A DNA stretch of 64,000 nucleotides from Cyclobacteriaceae bacterium (GTDB lineage Bacteria; Bacteroidota; Bacteroidia; Cytophagales; Cyclobacteriaceae), in assembly GCA_028281285.1 (NCBI GenBank), contig JANQKF010000013.1:1-64000 (forward strand), given 5' to 3'. Positions 1 to 10,242 of the stretch are shown piece by piece. Both the position numbers and the translations under genes were made by a program. Within the stretch, counting starts at the first letter, position 1. The number at the start of each line of letters is the position of its first letter. Under the pieces are notes generated by a model. That model worked only from the letters and a program-made list of their open reading frames with translations, made no database searches and was not told where the DNA came from.

Positions 1-72
1 CAGTCCCTAGGGGAATCGAACCCCTGTTTCCAGGATGAAAACCTGGCGTCCTAACCCCTAGACGAAGGGACC
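1..72 (-). tRNA. tRNA-Glu (anticodon TTC)
   Basis: Read on the minus strand the segment folds as a complete cloverleaf. The acceptor stem GGTCCCT pairs with AGGGACT (first pair G-T). The anticodon stem CCAGG/CCTGG encloses the loop TTTTCAT, so the anticodon is TTC (Glu). The T arm AGGGG/CCCCT encloses TTCGATT. The discriminator G is base 1 of the window, so whether CCA is encoded cannot be seen. The D arm carries the GGGGTTAGGAC pattern. Length and stems are normal and no intron is present. Confidence 0.95.
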
Positions 73-184
73 ATGGATTTCGGTCTGCAAATATAGAGGG
101 TCATTCAATTTTTACAAAAAAATATTCAGCAATATTCTTTTTACCGGCCCTGTAAGAAACTGTTTCCCGGATCATGCTGTTGAG

Positions 185-215
185 TTGGTTTTAGTCCGAG
201 GGATTTATACATTTG
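185..215 (+). promoter_or_regulatory. Bacteroidota-type promoter of gap
   Basis: TTG at 185-187 and TACATTTG at 208-215 are separated by 20 bases. This matches the Bacteroidota housekeeping promoter (-33 TTG, -7 TAnnTTTG) exactly. The start of transcription would lie near 222, giving a leader of about 30 bases before the gap ATG. No other feature is visible between the tRNA and gap. Confidence 0.7.
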
Positions 216-227
216 CACCCTCATTAA

Positions 228-1244
<1,017 letters not shown>

Positions 1245-1264
1245 GAACTTTCTTACAGAATTTG

Positions 1265-1293
1265 AAAGCCCGGGTAAATGCCAGGGCTTTTTT
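1265..1293 (+). terminator. Rho-independent terminator after gap
   Basis: AAAGCCC (1265-1271) pairs with GGGCTTT (1284-1290), extended inward by GG/CC with one bulged A, and is followed by a T run. It ends inside the last codons of the convergent aminopeptidase gene. The T tract is on the plus strand, so it serves gap best. Confidence 0.8.
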
Positions 1294-3850
1294 ATTGCAC
1301 CTTAATCTCCGGATTCAATCGTTTGTAGGCCCTTTTCATCATATCAGCCGATTGCTGAATCTTCATTTTCAGCTGTCGATTATAATCCGGGTTACTTTCC
1401 AGAAATTCCTCCACGGCTTCTACTGCTTCTTTTGAATTGTGATTCCCAAGGTTTTGATCTAGCCAACGTTTGGGGAAGAAAATGTCTCCGGTGATTTGAA
1501 TCTCTTGAAGTAGATCCAAACTTGGCCGGATATATTTCACAGCCGCTTCCCTTCGCAAAGGATGGTGCAAATAACCAAGCGCTCCCAATACCCAGGATTC
1601 GGTTTGTCGGTTTTCTTCATTGCTCAACGATTCGAAAAAAGCATCTCTCACTTCAACACTATTGGACAACGATGGCTTAATAAATTCAAACCTCCTTTTT
1701 CTATCCGGATTTTCTATGGCCGCTAGCTGTTTATCAATTATTGTTTGTGCTTGCAGTGGCATTTTAATGGCCAATTGACCTGCCAATGAGGTGCGATCGT
1801 TTTCTGACAAATTGAGTCCAGGCACTTTGGCATGACTTGCACCTATCCAGATATCATAAAGTCTGTTAACATTATTATCCGTTATTGTCACGTTCCGGAA
1901 GGCATTAAAGAATATCTTCTTCTGACTTGGTGTCTCTGCTTTGTCGCTCATACAATGATACAATGTCCTTTCCAAGTCTGGGGCAAGTCGTTCCCGTTGT
2001 TCATTGGTCAGAAATGACCAGTAGACTCTATTTAACTGGCTGAGCACCAAATTGAGCATTAGTTGATTCTTTTCCTGGACAACTACCCACTTAATCAGCT
2101 CAATGTATTCTTCAGGGGTTATTACGTTGCCCTCGAGAAACTGCTCATATAGATTAATGAATGCCACGCCCTTCTCCAGATCACTCATCGTTCTCCAGTG
2201 ATTCGTAATAATATCCTTCGATATGGGGAAGACACCATAACCCGTACCATTGGCATTGAACAAAGCGTCTTGGGTAAAAAATTGCTCAGGGTAAACACTC
2301 AAATCCAACTGGGCCATTGTGGGCGACATTATATTATAATTATCAGCGTCTTTCTTCAGGCTTTCCACAGTGAATTGTTGAAACCACACCCTACCCTGTT
2401 CCTTTGGATCGGATTGTCCAAGTTTTCCATTCTTCAGATTGAAATGGGGGCGATCTGGTGTATTTACCCAAACATTGCTCCATTCAATTAAGTCAGCCGA
2501 AGTCTTCCGATTTAAAATCCTAATCAAATCCGGCCAGGTCGCATTCTTGTTGGAGTAAGTCTGAAGGTACTCCTGCATCCCTTCCTGAAACTTATTCTCT
2601 CCAACCATCATCTCCAACTGTCGCATCATGATGGGAGCCTTATTGTAAATGATTGCTCCATACATCTGTCCGGCCTCATTCAGGTTGGGAAGATTCTGGC
2701 GTATAGGGTTTGCGCCTTCAGTGCGATCAACCGAGTACGCTGATGGATAGTGCCGTACATGAAAATTCAGGTCATGGTCGATATCCGGGAAACTTGGATT
2801 CACCATTTTGGCAGCCATGAAATTGGCAAAGACTTCCTTAGTCCAAACGTCATCGAACCAGTCCATAGTCACCAGGTCACCAAACCACATATGGGCGGTT
2901 TCATGGGCGATCAGACTGGCTCTGCTCAGTAATCTGGATTGAGAGGGACTTTCATCAAGAAACAAACTACTAGCTCGATATTGAATAGCTCCAACATGTT
3001 CCATCCCGCCATACTGGAAGCTTGGAATCAAGGCGAAGTCGAATTTCTTGAATGGATATTTAATGCCTGTGTATTGTTCCAGCCACTTAATGGAAGCATC
3101 ATGGAGATAAAAGATCAAGTCAACATTTCTATCCACTTTAGCCTGATCAGTCTCACGATGGATCATAGTCATCTCTCTTCCTCCGATCTTTCTGTTGATT
3201 GCTTTAAACTTTCCTGCAACAAAGGAAAACAGATAGGTACTTATCAAATCAGATTTGTGGAATTTGATGGCCTTTCTACCATCCACAACATTCAGAATTT
3301 GAATCGGTGCATTTGCAATTGCCGACCAACTCATTGGTAAGTTTAAAGTAAGATCGTAAGTCGCCTTCAAGTTAGGCTGATCAAAACACGGAAATGCAGT
3401 TCGCGCCCGATCGGGAACAAACAACGTATACAAATACTCCTCGTTCCGGTTCAGTGAAGACTCCCCGGCAAAGAAATTGATTTCTATCTTGTTGGTGCCA
3501 ACTTTAAGTCTTTCCTTGTCAATAATGATATGCTCATTCTGAAAATTGATCTCCTGATTGGCATCGTTTACGATAATTCCCTTCAACTTATCAACTGACT
3601 CCCGAAAATCAAGTTGTAGATCACCTTCTACCTCATCGAGATCAAATGAGAGCACTTCCAGTGCCTGGATTTGCTGCTCTTTATTCTCAGGTATGCGAAA
3701 CTCCAGATTATAATTTACATTCGAAATATGTGCTTTGCGATAGGACGCCAGTTCCCATGAAACACCCGGAACAATACCGATCGATTCTTCACCTCCACTA
3801 CAGGCCATCATTGTGGCAATCAGTAAAAGTGCCAGTACTCTTTTTGTCAT
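1292..3850 (-). CDS. M1-family zinc aminopeptidase, lipoprotein
   Basis: Likely removes N-terminal residues from peptides outside the inner membrane. The signal peptide ends in a lipobox, MMAC, with Cys17 as the lipidation site. The gluzincin core is clear: HETAH at residues 316-320 gives two zinc ligands and the catalytic Glu, and E339 in WTKEVFANF is the third ligand. The exopeptidase substrate motif, GAMEN in classic members, is GGMEH at 281-285. The C-terminal half is helical, as in the M1 family. At 852 residues it is a normal length. It is the last gene of the ubiE-led operon, and its ATG overlaps the stop of the preceding gene (ATGA), suggesting coupled translation. Confidence 0.92.
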   Translation of the reverse strand: MTKRVLALLLIATMMACSGGEESIGIVPGVSWELASYRKAHISNVNYNLEFRIPENKEQQIQALEVLSFDLDEVEGDLQLDFRESVDKLKGIIVNDANQEINFQNEHIIIDKERLKVGTNKIEINFFAGESSLNRNEEYLYTLFVPDRARTAFPCFDQPNLKATYDLTLNLPMSWSAIANAPIQILNVVDGRKAIKFHKSDLISTYLFSFVAGKFKAINRKIGGREMTMIHRETDQAKVDRNVDLIFYLHDASIKWLEQYTGIKYPFKKFDFALIPSFQYGGMEHVGAIQYRASSLFLDESPSQSRLLSRASLIAHETAHMWFGDLVTMDWFDDVWTKEVFANFMAAKMVNPSFPDIDHDLNFHVRHYPSAYSVDRTEGANPIRQNLPNLNEAGQMYGAIIYNKAPIMMRQLEMMVGENKFQEGMQEYLQTYSNKNATWPDLIRILNRKTSADLIEWSNVWVNTPDRPHFNLKNGKLGQSDPKEQGRVWFQQFTVESLKKDADNYNIMSPTMAQLDLSVYPEQFFTQDALFNANGTGYGVFPISKDIITNHWRTMSDLEKGVAFINLYEQFLEGNVITPEEYIELIKWVVVQEKNQLMLNLVLSQLNRVYWSFLTNEQRERLAPDLERTLYHCMSDKAETPSQKKIFFNAFRNVTITDNNVNRLYDIWIGASHAKVPGLNLSENDRTSLAGQLAIKMPLQAQTIIDKQLAAIENPDRKRRFEFIKPSLSNSVEVRDAFFESLSNEENRQTESWVLGALGYLHHPLRREAAVKYIRPSLDLLQEIQITGDIFFPKRWLDQNLGNHNSKEAVEAVEEFLESNPDYNRQLKMKIQQSADMMKRAYKRLNPEIKVQ

Positions 3851-4422
3851 ATTAAAATCAGGTCTTTACGTAATTCGGGCGGAATACCAAAGTGATCATC
3901 CATGAAGCCATCCATTTCGTCTTTGGTTTCTTTCGAAAGCAATTCGGTGATTTCTTCCATTGCTGTCCCTCCGATTAAGAATGGTGGCATAAAGTTGGTC
4001 ACTAACTCATTCCCTTTGCAGCAAGCCCCTATTTGAAATTCATCCAACTCTTTCACGTCAGTCCCTTTAACCATGCAATGCGTCATCCATTTCTCAGGAT
4101 TGTTGGGAAAATCATCAATTCTCTGCTGCATTCCTTGAAGGTCTGTGTTATTCATCATGTAGTTGGAAAGGGTGAACATGCTTTCAACGGACATCCCTTC
4201 CTTCATTTTCTCATAACAAACACTGCAAATGGCATATTCGAACAACACCTGAACGCTTTCCATTTCAGGATACCTTTTGAAGACCTTTTCCACCATATAA
4301 AAACGATCCCCAAGGGTCAGATCATGGTCACAATCAATACAATGACTCATAGGAGCCTTGGTATCCGAATTATGAAAAATCTTGGGTACAAGTATTGGCG
4401 ATTTATTTTCTTCCTCACTCAT
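3847..4422 (-). CDS. Uncharacterised Cys-rich cytoplasmic protein
   Basis: 191 residues without signal peptide or membrane segment. Two CxxC pairs (CIDC near residue 28 and CSVC near 67) and a later CC pair suggest a small zinc-binding knuckle, as in zinc-ribbon proteins. The rest is acidic and Met-rich with predicted helices. I do not recognise the family. The gene sits 66 bases after the SDR stop and overlaps the M1 aminopeptidase start by 4 bases, so the two are probably made together. A role tied to the peptidase is only inferred from position. Confidence 0.75.
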   Translation of the reverse strand: MSEEENKSPILVPKIFHNSDTKAPMSHCIDCDHDLTLGDRFYMVEKVFKRYPEMESVQVLFEYAICSVCYEKMKEGMSVESMFTLSNYMMNNTDLQGMQQRIDDFPNNPEKWMTHCMVKGTDVKELDEFQIGACCKGNELVTNFMPPFLIGGTAMEEITELLSKETKDEMDGFMDDHFGIPPELRKDLILI

Positions 4423-4488
4423 GGGTATTAATCCTTCCTTAACTTAAGTAATTGCCTCACCTTAGACAACCTAAAGTATTTTCCTGGC

Positions 4489-5238
4489 TCAAAGTTGTTT
4501 ATTCACTATAGTAGAACTCGCTTGTTCAGAAGGAAATACGATGACATCGCTCAGGTTGACATGGGCCGGTCTGGTCACGATAAACTGAATAATGTCTGCG
4601 ATATCTTCTGCTTTTAAAGCCTCATATCCCTGGTAAACTCCCTTACTCCTCTCTTGATCACCTTTAAATCTGACCATTGAGAATTCTGTCTCCACTAAAC
4701 CGGGGCAAACTTGAGATACCTTGACCCCCGTTCCGTTAAGATCAAGTCGCATTCCGTTATTTATAGCATCAACAGCATGCTTAGAAGCACAATAAACATT
4801 ACCATTTGGGTAAACCTCTTTTCCAGCAATGGAGCCAATATTTATCACGTGTCCACTTCCACGATCAATCATTCCGGGAATCACTGATTTGGTAACATAA
4901 AGCAGTCCCTTGACATTGATGTCGATCATCGCATCCCAATCATCTACACTACCCTCCTGAATGGACGATAGCCCATGAGCATTCCCGGCATTATTAATCA
5001 GTACCTCCATGTTCTTCCATTCATCAGGAAGATTGGCGAATTGGTTTTCGACTTCCTCTCGATCCCGAACATCAAACACCATTGAATAGGAATCTGTGGA
5101 TAGCTCTTGTTCCAGTGCTCCAAGTCTTTCCGATCTCCTACCACAAATGATAAGCTTATAACCTACAGCGGACAACGCCTTTGCCGTGGCCCATCCTATT
5201 CCAGAAGAGGCACCGGTAACTAATGCAATTTTGCTCAT
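4489..5238 (-). CDS. Short-chain dehydrogenase/reductase (YdfG-like)
   Basis: Classical SDR of 249 residues, probably NADP-dependent and acting on 3-hydroxy acids or similar small alcohols. Motifs seen: cofactor TGASSGIG at 8-15, NNAG at 82-85, catalytic Ser136, Tyr149 and Lys153 in YCASK. Arginines after the second strand (GRRSER) favour NADP. The overall pattern is that of the YdfG/serine dehydrogenase group, but the substrate cannot be read from sequence. It starts one base after the porT stop, so it is part of the ubiE operon. Confidence 0.9.
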   Translation of the reverse strand: MSKIALVTGASSGIGWATAKALSAVGYKLIICGRRSERLGALEQELSTDSYSMVFDVRDREEVENQFANLPDEWKNMEVLINNAGNAHGLSSIQEGSVDDWDAMIDINVKGLLYVTKSVIPGMIDRGSGHVINIGSIAGKEVYPNGNVYCASKHAVDAINNGMRLDLNGTGVKVSQVCPGLVETEFSMVRFKGDQERSKGVYQGYEALKAEDIADIIQFIVTRPAHVNLSDVIVFPSEQASSTIVNKQL

Positions 5239-5239
5239 G

Positions 5240-5971
5240 TTAATCAGAGAAATGTAAATACAGTGTAAAAACGTGAGTCGATATTCGCTTCAAACCATCT
5301 GTATAGAAATTACTATCACCATTTAGGGCATTGATGATTCCTGATGAATACCTAAGCTCTGGAGCGAATTTAAAGTATTTGTTATAAAACTCTGCTCCAA
5401 TACCAATCTCTGCTTTAACATCGAGCTTTCTCGCGTTAAGTCGGATTGCTGTAGGGTCCTCATCAGCCTTTCCGGAGCGTAAGGAACCTGTAATTCCTCC
5501 AACTAAGTACATTCTGGTATTTCCTCTCCGAATGGAGCGGTATTTCAAAAAGATTCCGGGCTCTATTCTGGTGCTTTCGACTAATTGAGTCTCAGAAGGT
5601 TGATCTGTATAATTATATGCCACAGCGTACTGATAGAGGCCTATTTTAACAGGAACCACTCTCAAAGTGAATTGATCCTGTAACCTGAAATTGACCATGA
5701 ATCCCAAATTGAACCCTGGGCGTTTCAAAGAGTTTATTGAATGCACATTTTCATAAGCATCTGTGTCAAACACGTCTGAATACCGGATATTGAATGAATT
5801 CTGATGAAAGCCCAGAAAAAAACCGTATTTGAGAAGCTTTTGATCACTTTCTGGCCGGTGTATGTTCTTCGCGGTCTGGGCGATACCGACATGACCAAGA
5901 AAAAGCAGCAGAAGTAAGACTACTTTTGACCTATGTATATTGAACTTATGCCAAACGTCAATGGCTTGCAT
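5240..5971 (-). CDS. porT: Type IX secretion outer-membrane protein PorT
   Basis: PorT is a beta-barrel outer-membrane protein needed for type IX secretion and gliding in Bacteroidota. Here a hydrophobic signal segment (VVLLLLLFLGHVGIAQ) is followed by alternating strands, the typical early YGFFLGFHQNSFNIRYSD segment, and an aromatic C-terminus ending LYLHFSD. The position directly after ubiE is the usual one for porT. The chosen ATG overlaps the end of ubiE by 52 bases; the n-region before the hydrophobic core is then 16 residues and includes a His and Trp. No nearer ATG exists, so the start is likely but not certain. The T9SS-tagged protein at 55264-56784 would be a client of this system. 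Confidence 0.85.
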   Translation of the reverse strand: MQAIDVWHKFNIHRSKVVLLLLLFLGHVGIAQTAKNIHRPESDQKLLKYGFFLGFHQNSFNIRYSDVFDTDAYENVHSINSLKRPGFNLGFMVNFRLQDQFTLRVVPVKIGLYQYAVAYNYTDQPSETQLVESTRIEPGIFLKYRSIRRGNTRMYLVGGITGSLRSGKADEDPTAIRLNARKLDVKAEIGIGAEFYNKYFKFAPELRYSSGIINALNGDSNFYTDGLKRISTHVFTLYLHFSD

Positions 5972-6654
5972 ACTGTATTCTTAAATCCTACGCTCTCTAA
6001 AATATCCAGAAACCGTTGTCCATCTGGGAATGCTTCTACTGATTCTGGTAGATAAGTATAAGCTGCCTGGTCTTTAGATATGATCTTGCCAATAATTGGC
6101 AGGATGTATTTAAAATAAAAATAGTACAATTGTTTCATTGGAAAACCAGTCGGTCTTGAAAATTCAACAATTACTGTTTTTCCTCCGGGCTTTAATACCC
6201 GGTACATATCTGAAAGCCCCTTTTTTAGATGTTCAAAGTTCCTTACACCAAAGGAAACGATCACCGCATCGAACTTATTATCATCAAAAAGGAGCTTTTC
6301 GGAGTCCCCCATTTGTAATTCAATGCGATCTTCAAGGCCCTTTTTCTTCATTTTTTTCTTGCCGATCTCCAGCATGCCGGCCGAAATATCCACTCCGATC
6401 ACTTTGTCAGGATTGAGTGCAAGTGCTTCAATCGCAAAATCCCCCGTCCCGGTGGCAATATCCAGAATCTGTTTTGGCTGATCATTTTTGAGTTGCTTGA
6501 TCGCCTTTTTTCTCCAACGAATATCAATTCCCAGGCTTAAGAAATGATTAAGGAAGTCGTACCTGTGACTGATGTTATCGAACATCTCCGCTACCTGCTC
6601 CTTTTTTCCTGCTGCTTTTTCCTTGTAAGGTACTACTGTCATAATTTGGTGCAA
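5920..6654 (-). CDS. ubiE: Demethylmenaquinone methyltransferase
   Basis: Adds the last methyl group to demethylmenaquinone using S-adenosylmethionine. The 244-residue protein shows the UbiE/MenG signature near the start (MFDNISHRYDFLNHFLSLGID), the SAM loop ILDIATGTGDFA and the later VSFGVRNFEH block. As Bacteroidota respire with menaquinone, the menaquinone reaction is the expected one. It is the first gene of a leftward operon running through porT, an SDR, a Cys-rich protein and an M1 peptidase. The minus strand upstream carries TATTATTG, close to the -7 consensus, but no well-spaced -33 was found. Confidence 0.95.
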   Translation of the reverse strand: MHQIMTVVPYKEKAAGKKEQVAEMFDNISHRYDFLNHFLSLGIDIRWRKKAIKQLKNDQPKQILDIATGTGDFAIEALALNPDKVIGVDISAGMLEIGKKKMKKKGLEDRIELQMGDSEKLLFDDNKFDAVIVSFGVRNFEHLKKGLSDMYRVLKPGGKTVIVEFSRPTGFPMKQLYYFYFKYILPIIGKIISKDQAAYTYLPESVEAFPDGQRFLDILESVGFKNTVCKPLTFGISSIYIGQK

Positions 6655-6749
6655 TAATACGAATCAAACAGGGTGTTTCTGAATAATGTTCGCATTAATC
6701 TCAGTATTCTGTTGAATGTAGGTTTGAGAATTCTTGCTACTTTCAGGCT

Positions 6750-7352
6750 ATGGATAAAATTAGTTCAAAACGTCTGTTTGCTGAAGGCCTATTGATTGTC
6801 TTCAGTGTCCTTTTTGCACTTTTTATTTCCCAATTGGTAGAAACCAACAAGGTCAAAAAACAAACTCGTCAAGCAATTGAAAGAATCGATCAGGAGATCG
6901 ATCAAAACAATCGTCATATGGATCGGTGGATTGAGAAACATACACGACTAAAGAACCGATTGGATTCACTAGTCGCTGGTCATCTGGATGATGTGATGAA
7001 TGAATTCAAGAATCAAAAATATTTTGACCTGGGGATTTTAATGCAAGGTGAGGCTTTGGTTGATGCACTTATAGTGGAAACAGCATGGAAAACGGCAGAA
7101 TCCACGAATATCATGTCTCATTTTGACTATGATACTGTCGAGGAGTTCACCACGATCTACGGTATTCAGGACATTATCATGAAGCAAACACTCTCTAAAA
7201 TTTTGGATATTGTTTTTTCCAGAGAAACGTTAGACCTTGACAACCTTGAAGCGACTCTTTACCAACTAAACCAACTCATGTTTGAACTTAACGGACAGGA
7301 AAGCGTGCTTTCCGGAATGTATAAACGGAGAATCCATTCAAGAAACAAATGA
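6750..7352 (+). CDS. Small single-pass membrane protein, unknown
   Basis: 200 residues. A transmembrane helix at about 10-27 (EGLLIVFSVLFALFISQLV) is followed by a Lys-rich patch and a long helical, probably coiled-coil, domain (ERIDQEIDQNNRHMDRWIEKH). This is the layout of a membrane-anchored protein with a periplasmic helical domain. I recognise no family signature. The gene is divergent from ubiE and alone on its strand. A degenerate TACTTTCA lies just before the ATG. Function unknown. Confidence 0.7.
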   Translation: MDKISSKRLFAEGLLIVFSVLFALFISQLVETNKVKKQTRQAIERIDQEIDQNNRHMDRWIEKHTRLKNRLDSLVAGHLDDVMNEFKNQKYFDLGILMQGEALVDALIVETAWKTAESTNIMSHFDYDTVEEFTTIYGIQDIIMKQTLSKILDIVFSRETLDLDNLEATLYQLNQLMFELNGQESVLSGMYKRRIHSRNK

Positions 7353-7390
7353 GCGATTAAGGCATCTGAGGACCAAATAACCCAAGTTAG

Positions 7391-7414
7391 AAGGGGCGTT
7401 TTTCAACGCCCCTT
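7391..7414. terminator. Perfect 10-bp hairpin between convergent genes
   Basis: AAGGGGCGTT (7391-7400) and AACGCCCCTT (7405-7414) form a perfect stem with a 4-base loop. There is no T run on either side, so it is not a textbook intrinsic terminator. Its place between the ends of two convergent genes still suggests a transcript-end or RNA-stabilising role for one or both. Confidence 0.45.
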
Positions 7415-7455
7415 CACTCATCAACCGCTTCTGAAATCACAGTTAACGCTGGGTA

Positions 7456-8664
7456 CTAAAGAAACAACTTCAGATTAGCTCCAAAACTCCAATTCGCCTC
7501 ATTCAATCTTACCTCAGATAATACCTCCAAGGGTTGGTTGATTTCTCCAAAGCCACTGAAATTGGCACTGGTGTTCGTCCAAAAAGCGGTAGCCTCGACT
7601 CCAAACTTTACTCTTCCTTTCCCAAAGTCAAGGCCTAAGGTGGCACCTCTCTTCATTACTTCACCTACAAAACCACTGCCTCCTAGTTCGCTGATCTCTC
7701 CTCTCTGATAGAATACGCCTATTGATGGATTGATGAAATTTCTTACACTTCCCATTGAGAAACCAAAACCGGACATCGACACATAATGGCTTGCGTCAAA
7801 GCCATCGTAGGCACAGGTTACACAATTATTGGATCCCCATCGACCTCCGTTGTGATGGCTTCCCATGTTGGCGATGCTTCCCCATCCCCCATAACCATTG
7901 TCTTCTCCAAATTCCCATTCCTGAGTCATGTAATCAGCCCCAATCATAAAATTTCTGGTAAGTGGTAAGCGAACTCCTACTTTATAACCAACTGATTCAT
8001 TCACATCAATGTAATTTCCATCATTTAGGTCGAGATAGGTAGGAAGGTCATAGGTAGCTCCGGCATTTATTCCAATAAGAAATCTTTTATATGGTTTTCT
8101 AACTCTAGGTTGCTTAACAATCACCTCTTCAGGCTCCGGCTGCTCCTCTACTCGTGCCTGGATTTGAGGCCTTGGCTGCGGCTTAGGCTCTGTTATTTTA
8201 GGTTTAGGCGGCTCAACCTGTGTAACCACCGGTGGTGGTACCTCAGTGTTAGCTTTCTTTACTAAGCCTTGAATCACCACCGACCATTTTTTCGGGTTTG
8301 TGTCATCCTGAACAAATATCGGGCTTGCCTGACGCTGCCAGACTATGTTCTGCGCGGCTAACAGGTCAATTAAATGGTCATTGATTGTGAGGTAATCCTT
8401 TTCAAGGATAGTCTTATAAGCCTCAGTACTTACGACTGGATTCAATCTAAGATTGATTGCATTTTGAAGTGCATCCAAGGTGGCATCCATTACCAGTTTC
8501 TTCTTTGCACTTACGTTAATATCGTCATGAATGTCCTTAGTATTCGCAAGCACAATTGTCGCTTCACCCATCACCTCGTGCCACTTGGTGTGCCACTGTC
8601 CCTTCAAACTCGTGGTACCCACAATAAGCACCACCATCACAATTCTTAATCTTATCATCTTCAT
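7456..8664 (-). CDS. Outer-membrane beta-barrel protein with Pro-rich linker
   Basis: 402 residues in three parts: a signal peptide (to about residue 22, ending LKGQ); an N-terminal mixed domain to about 145 (WHEVMGEATIVLANTKDI, VVIQGLVK) that I do not recognise; a proline/glutamate-rich linker at about 146-190; and a C-terminal barrel-like domain from GINAGATYD to the terminal FGANLKLFL. Aromatic-terminated alternating strands support an eight-stranded barrel. The linker may cross the peptidoglycan. Two Cys (NNCVTC) in the barrel loop could form a disulfide. It lies 45 bases after the sigma/anti-sigma-like pair, probably in the same transcript, and may belong to that regulon. Confidence 0.75.
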   Translation of the reverse strand: MKMIRLRIVMVVLIVGTTSLKGQWHTKWHEVMGEATIVLANTKDIHDDINVSAKKKLVMDATLDALQNAINLRLNPVVSTEAYKTILEKDYLTINDHLIDLLAAQNIVWQRQASPIFVQDDTNPKKWSVVIQGLVKKANTEVPPPVVTQVEPPKPKITEPKPQPRPQIQARVEEQPEPEEVIVKQPRVRKPYKRFLIGINAGATYDLPTYLDLNDGNYIDVNESVGYKVGVRLPLTRNFMIGADYMTQEWEFGEDNGYGGWGSIANMGSHHNGGRWGSNNCVTCAYDGFDASHYVSMSGFGFSMGSVRNFINPSIGVFYQRGEISELGGSGFVGEVMKRGATLGLDFGKGRVKFGVEATAFWTNTSANFSGFGEINQPLEVLSEVRLNEANWSFGANLKLFL

Positions 8665-8709
8665 CTTATCTTGTATTGCATCTTCTAAATGCAGCTACAA
8701 GACCGATGG

Positions 8710-10242
8710 TTACAGGGCTTTCTTTTTTATTTTAATTTGTAAGCCAATATTAAAAGAAAAGCGGCCTTCTGATGAAATTCTTGAAAACGGATTGTTGAAG
8801 TTTGGAATAGCAAAAAGCTTTACTCTTTCACTAATATCGTAGAGGCCTCCTGCCCCGAGATTATAGTACAATCTGGATTCGTTGAGCAGGTTCAGGCTCG
8901 ATTCATATACGGCTCCCACCCTCATCATCAACTTTATTTTTCTCTGACCGATAAGGTAATTGTATGAAGAGTTTAGTCTTATTCTATCATTTCCTGTCCT
9001 ATTACCAGTATTCGGACCCGTATGAATCAAAGCTCCAATTTCAAAAAATGAACTGGAGTCAAAATAGTTGATTATACCCAATCCGAAATACGTCTTGTGG
9101 CTCGCTGATATCTGCGTTGAAGCGAACCAGTTTTTCCAGATTTGGCGATCGCCCGATTCTCTACTGAGTAAGGATCTTCTTGGTGCATCAGAGTTTGTTC
9201 TTTGTCGAAAGAGATCAAATTGAATCCCAGTGTTGACTGATAGTAATTTTCCTCTCTCGCCTGTCAGCGAATGTTGATAGGACACCATGGATGTCAATCG
9301 AGTACCGGACTTTAAATCGTAAAACAAGCCAGCACCAACAGATGGTCCAAAATTTGAGTCTACACCCAGCCCGAAAGCACCTTCAATACCCAATTTTAGC
9401 CTGGATTCACCAATGAGCTGGGTATAGCTTGCCTTCCATTGGTAATTCGAAAATGTCAGAGACAGGAAATTCTGATCATTCAGGTAGAATCCTCCTCCAA
9501 ATGCCGGGCTCAACCAATCCTCGTTAATTCTGAACCTTGATTGAGTACCAAGAGTATTGCCGTACCCTAGCCCGGTATGTACAAACCACTTTCGTTTTCT
9601 CTGTTGAATGGTGTCTGCCCGATAATTAAAATCAGTAGTGAGAGTATCAACCGAACCAATGAATTCGGCCAAAGATTCGAGAGGGAATAAGTTTTCGACC
9701 CTTGAAATATCAAAGCTCAACTGGTTCTTCAGTACCTTCCCGGGACCTTGCCAATCACCTCGATGAACAGAGTTCTTGTCCCCTACCTTAGATGGTTCCT
9801 TGCTCTTGGGTAATGGATTAAGGGACTGATCTGAAGGGACATCCGTCTGCTCTACTACCTTTTCTTCTTGCGCTACTGAAAGGTCACCCTGGACAGTTCC
9901 ATCAGAAACCTTTTTCTTATCAGAAATTCTTTCGATTTCTTCACTTGCGACCTCATTGTCTTTGTCTGACGACTTCCCTGCACCCTCCTTGATTTCCGAT
10001 TTCGTCTCATTCTGATCTATATTTTTTTCTCCACTTTGCGATAGCCAAACACCTGTCACGACTACGCTTAGTAAAGTCACTCCCAAGATCACCTTTTTCC
10101 ATAAAGTCGAGGCTGCACCAACTGTTCCTGCATCTGCAATCTCCGAGGCAATTCCCGTCCAAAGTTCATCGGCAGGCTCCTCCTTATAGTTCTTAAGGTC
10201 GTCCTTAAATATTTTGTCGATATAGTGATTGTTCTCTTTCAC
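8710..10242 (-). CDS. Predicted ECF partner: cytoplasmic/TM N-terminus plus beta-barrel C-terminus
   Basis: 510 residues. The first 48 are cytoplasmic and contain the LWTGI segment typical of Bacteroidota proteins encoded next to ECF sigma factors. A transmembrane helix spans about 49-69 (KKVILGVTLLSVVVTGVWL). Residues 70-215 are a charged, disordered periplasmic linker. From about 215 the sequence alternates as an outer-membrane barrel ending FSFNIGLQIKIKKKAL. The GTG start shares its G with the TAG stop of the sigma gene, so expression is coupled. Inferred role: membrane-spanning anti-sigma-like sensor that holds the sigma factor; neither a zinc anti-sigma motif nor a FecR domain is visible. 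Confidence 0.75.
   Translation of the reverse strand: MKENNHYIDKIFKDDLKNYKEEPADELWTGIASEIADAGTVGAASTLWKKVILGVTLLSVVVTGVWLSQSGEKNIDQNETKSEIKEGAGKSSDKDNEVASEEIERISDKKKVSDGTVQGDLSVAQEEKVVEQTDVPSDQSLNPLPKSKEPSKVGDKNSVHRGDWQGPGKVLKNQLSFDISRVENLFPLESLAEFIGSVDTLTTDFNYRADTIQQRKRKWFVHTGLGYGNTLGTQSRFRINEDWLSPAFGGGFYLNDQNFLSLTFSNYQWKASYTQLIGESRLKLGIEGAFGLGVDSNFGPSVGAGLFYDLKSGTRLTSMVSYQHSLTGERGKLLSVNTGIQFDLFRQRTNSDAPRRSLLSRESGDRQIWKNWFASTQISASHKTYFGLGIINYFDSSSFFEIGALIHTGPNTGNRTGNDRIRLNSSYNYLIGQRKIKLMMRVGAVYESSLNLLNESRLYYNLGAGGLYDISERVKLFAIPNFNNPFSRISSEGRFSFNIGLQIKIKKKAL

Noticed and set aside
4033-4431. 132-residue open frame antisense to the Cys-rich gene
   Set aside because: The minus-strand gene has operon overlap with its neighbour and CxxC motifs; the plus-strand frame has neither.
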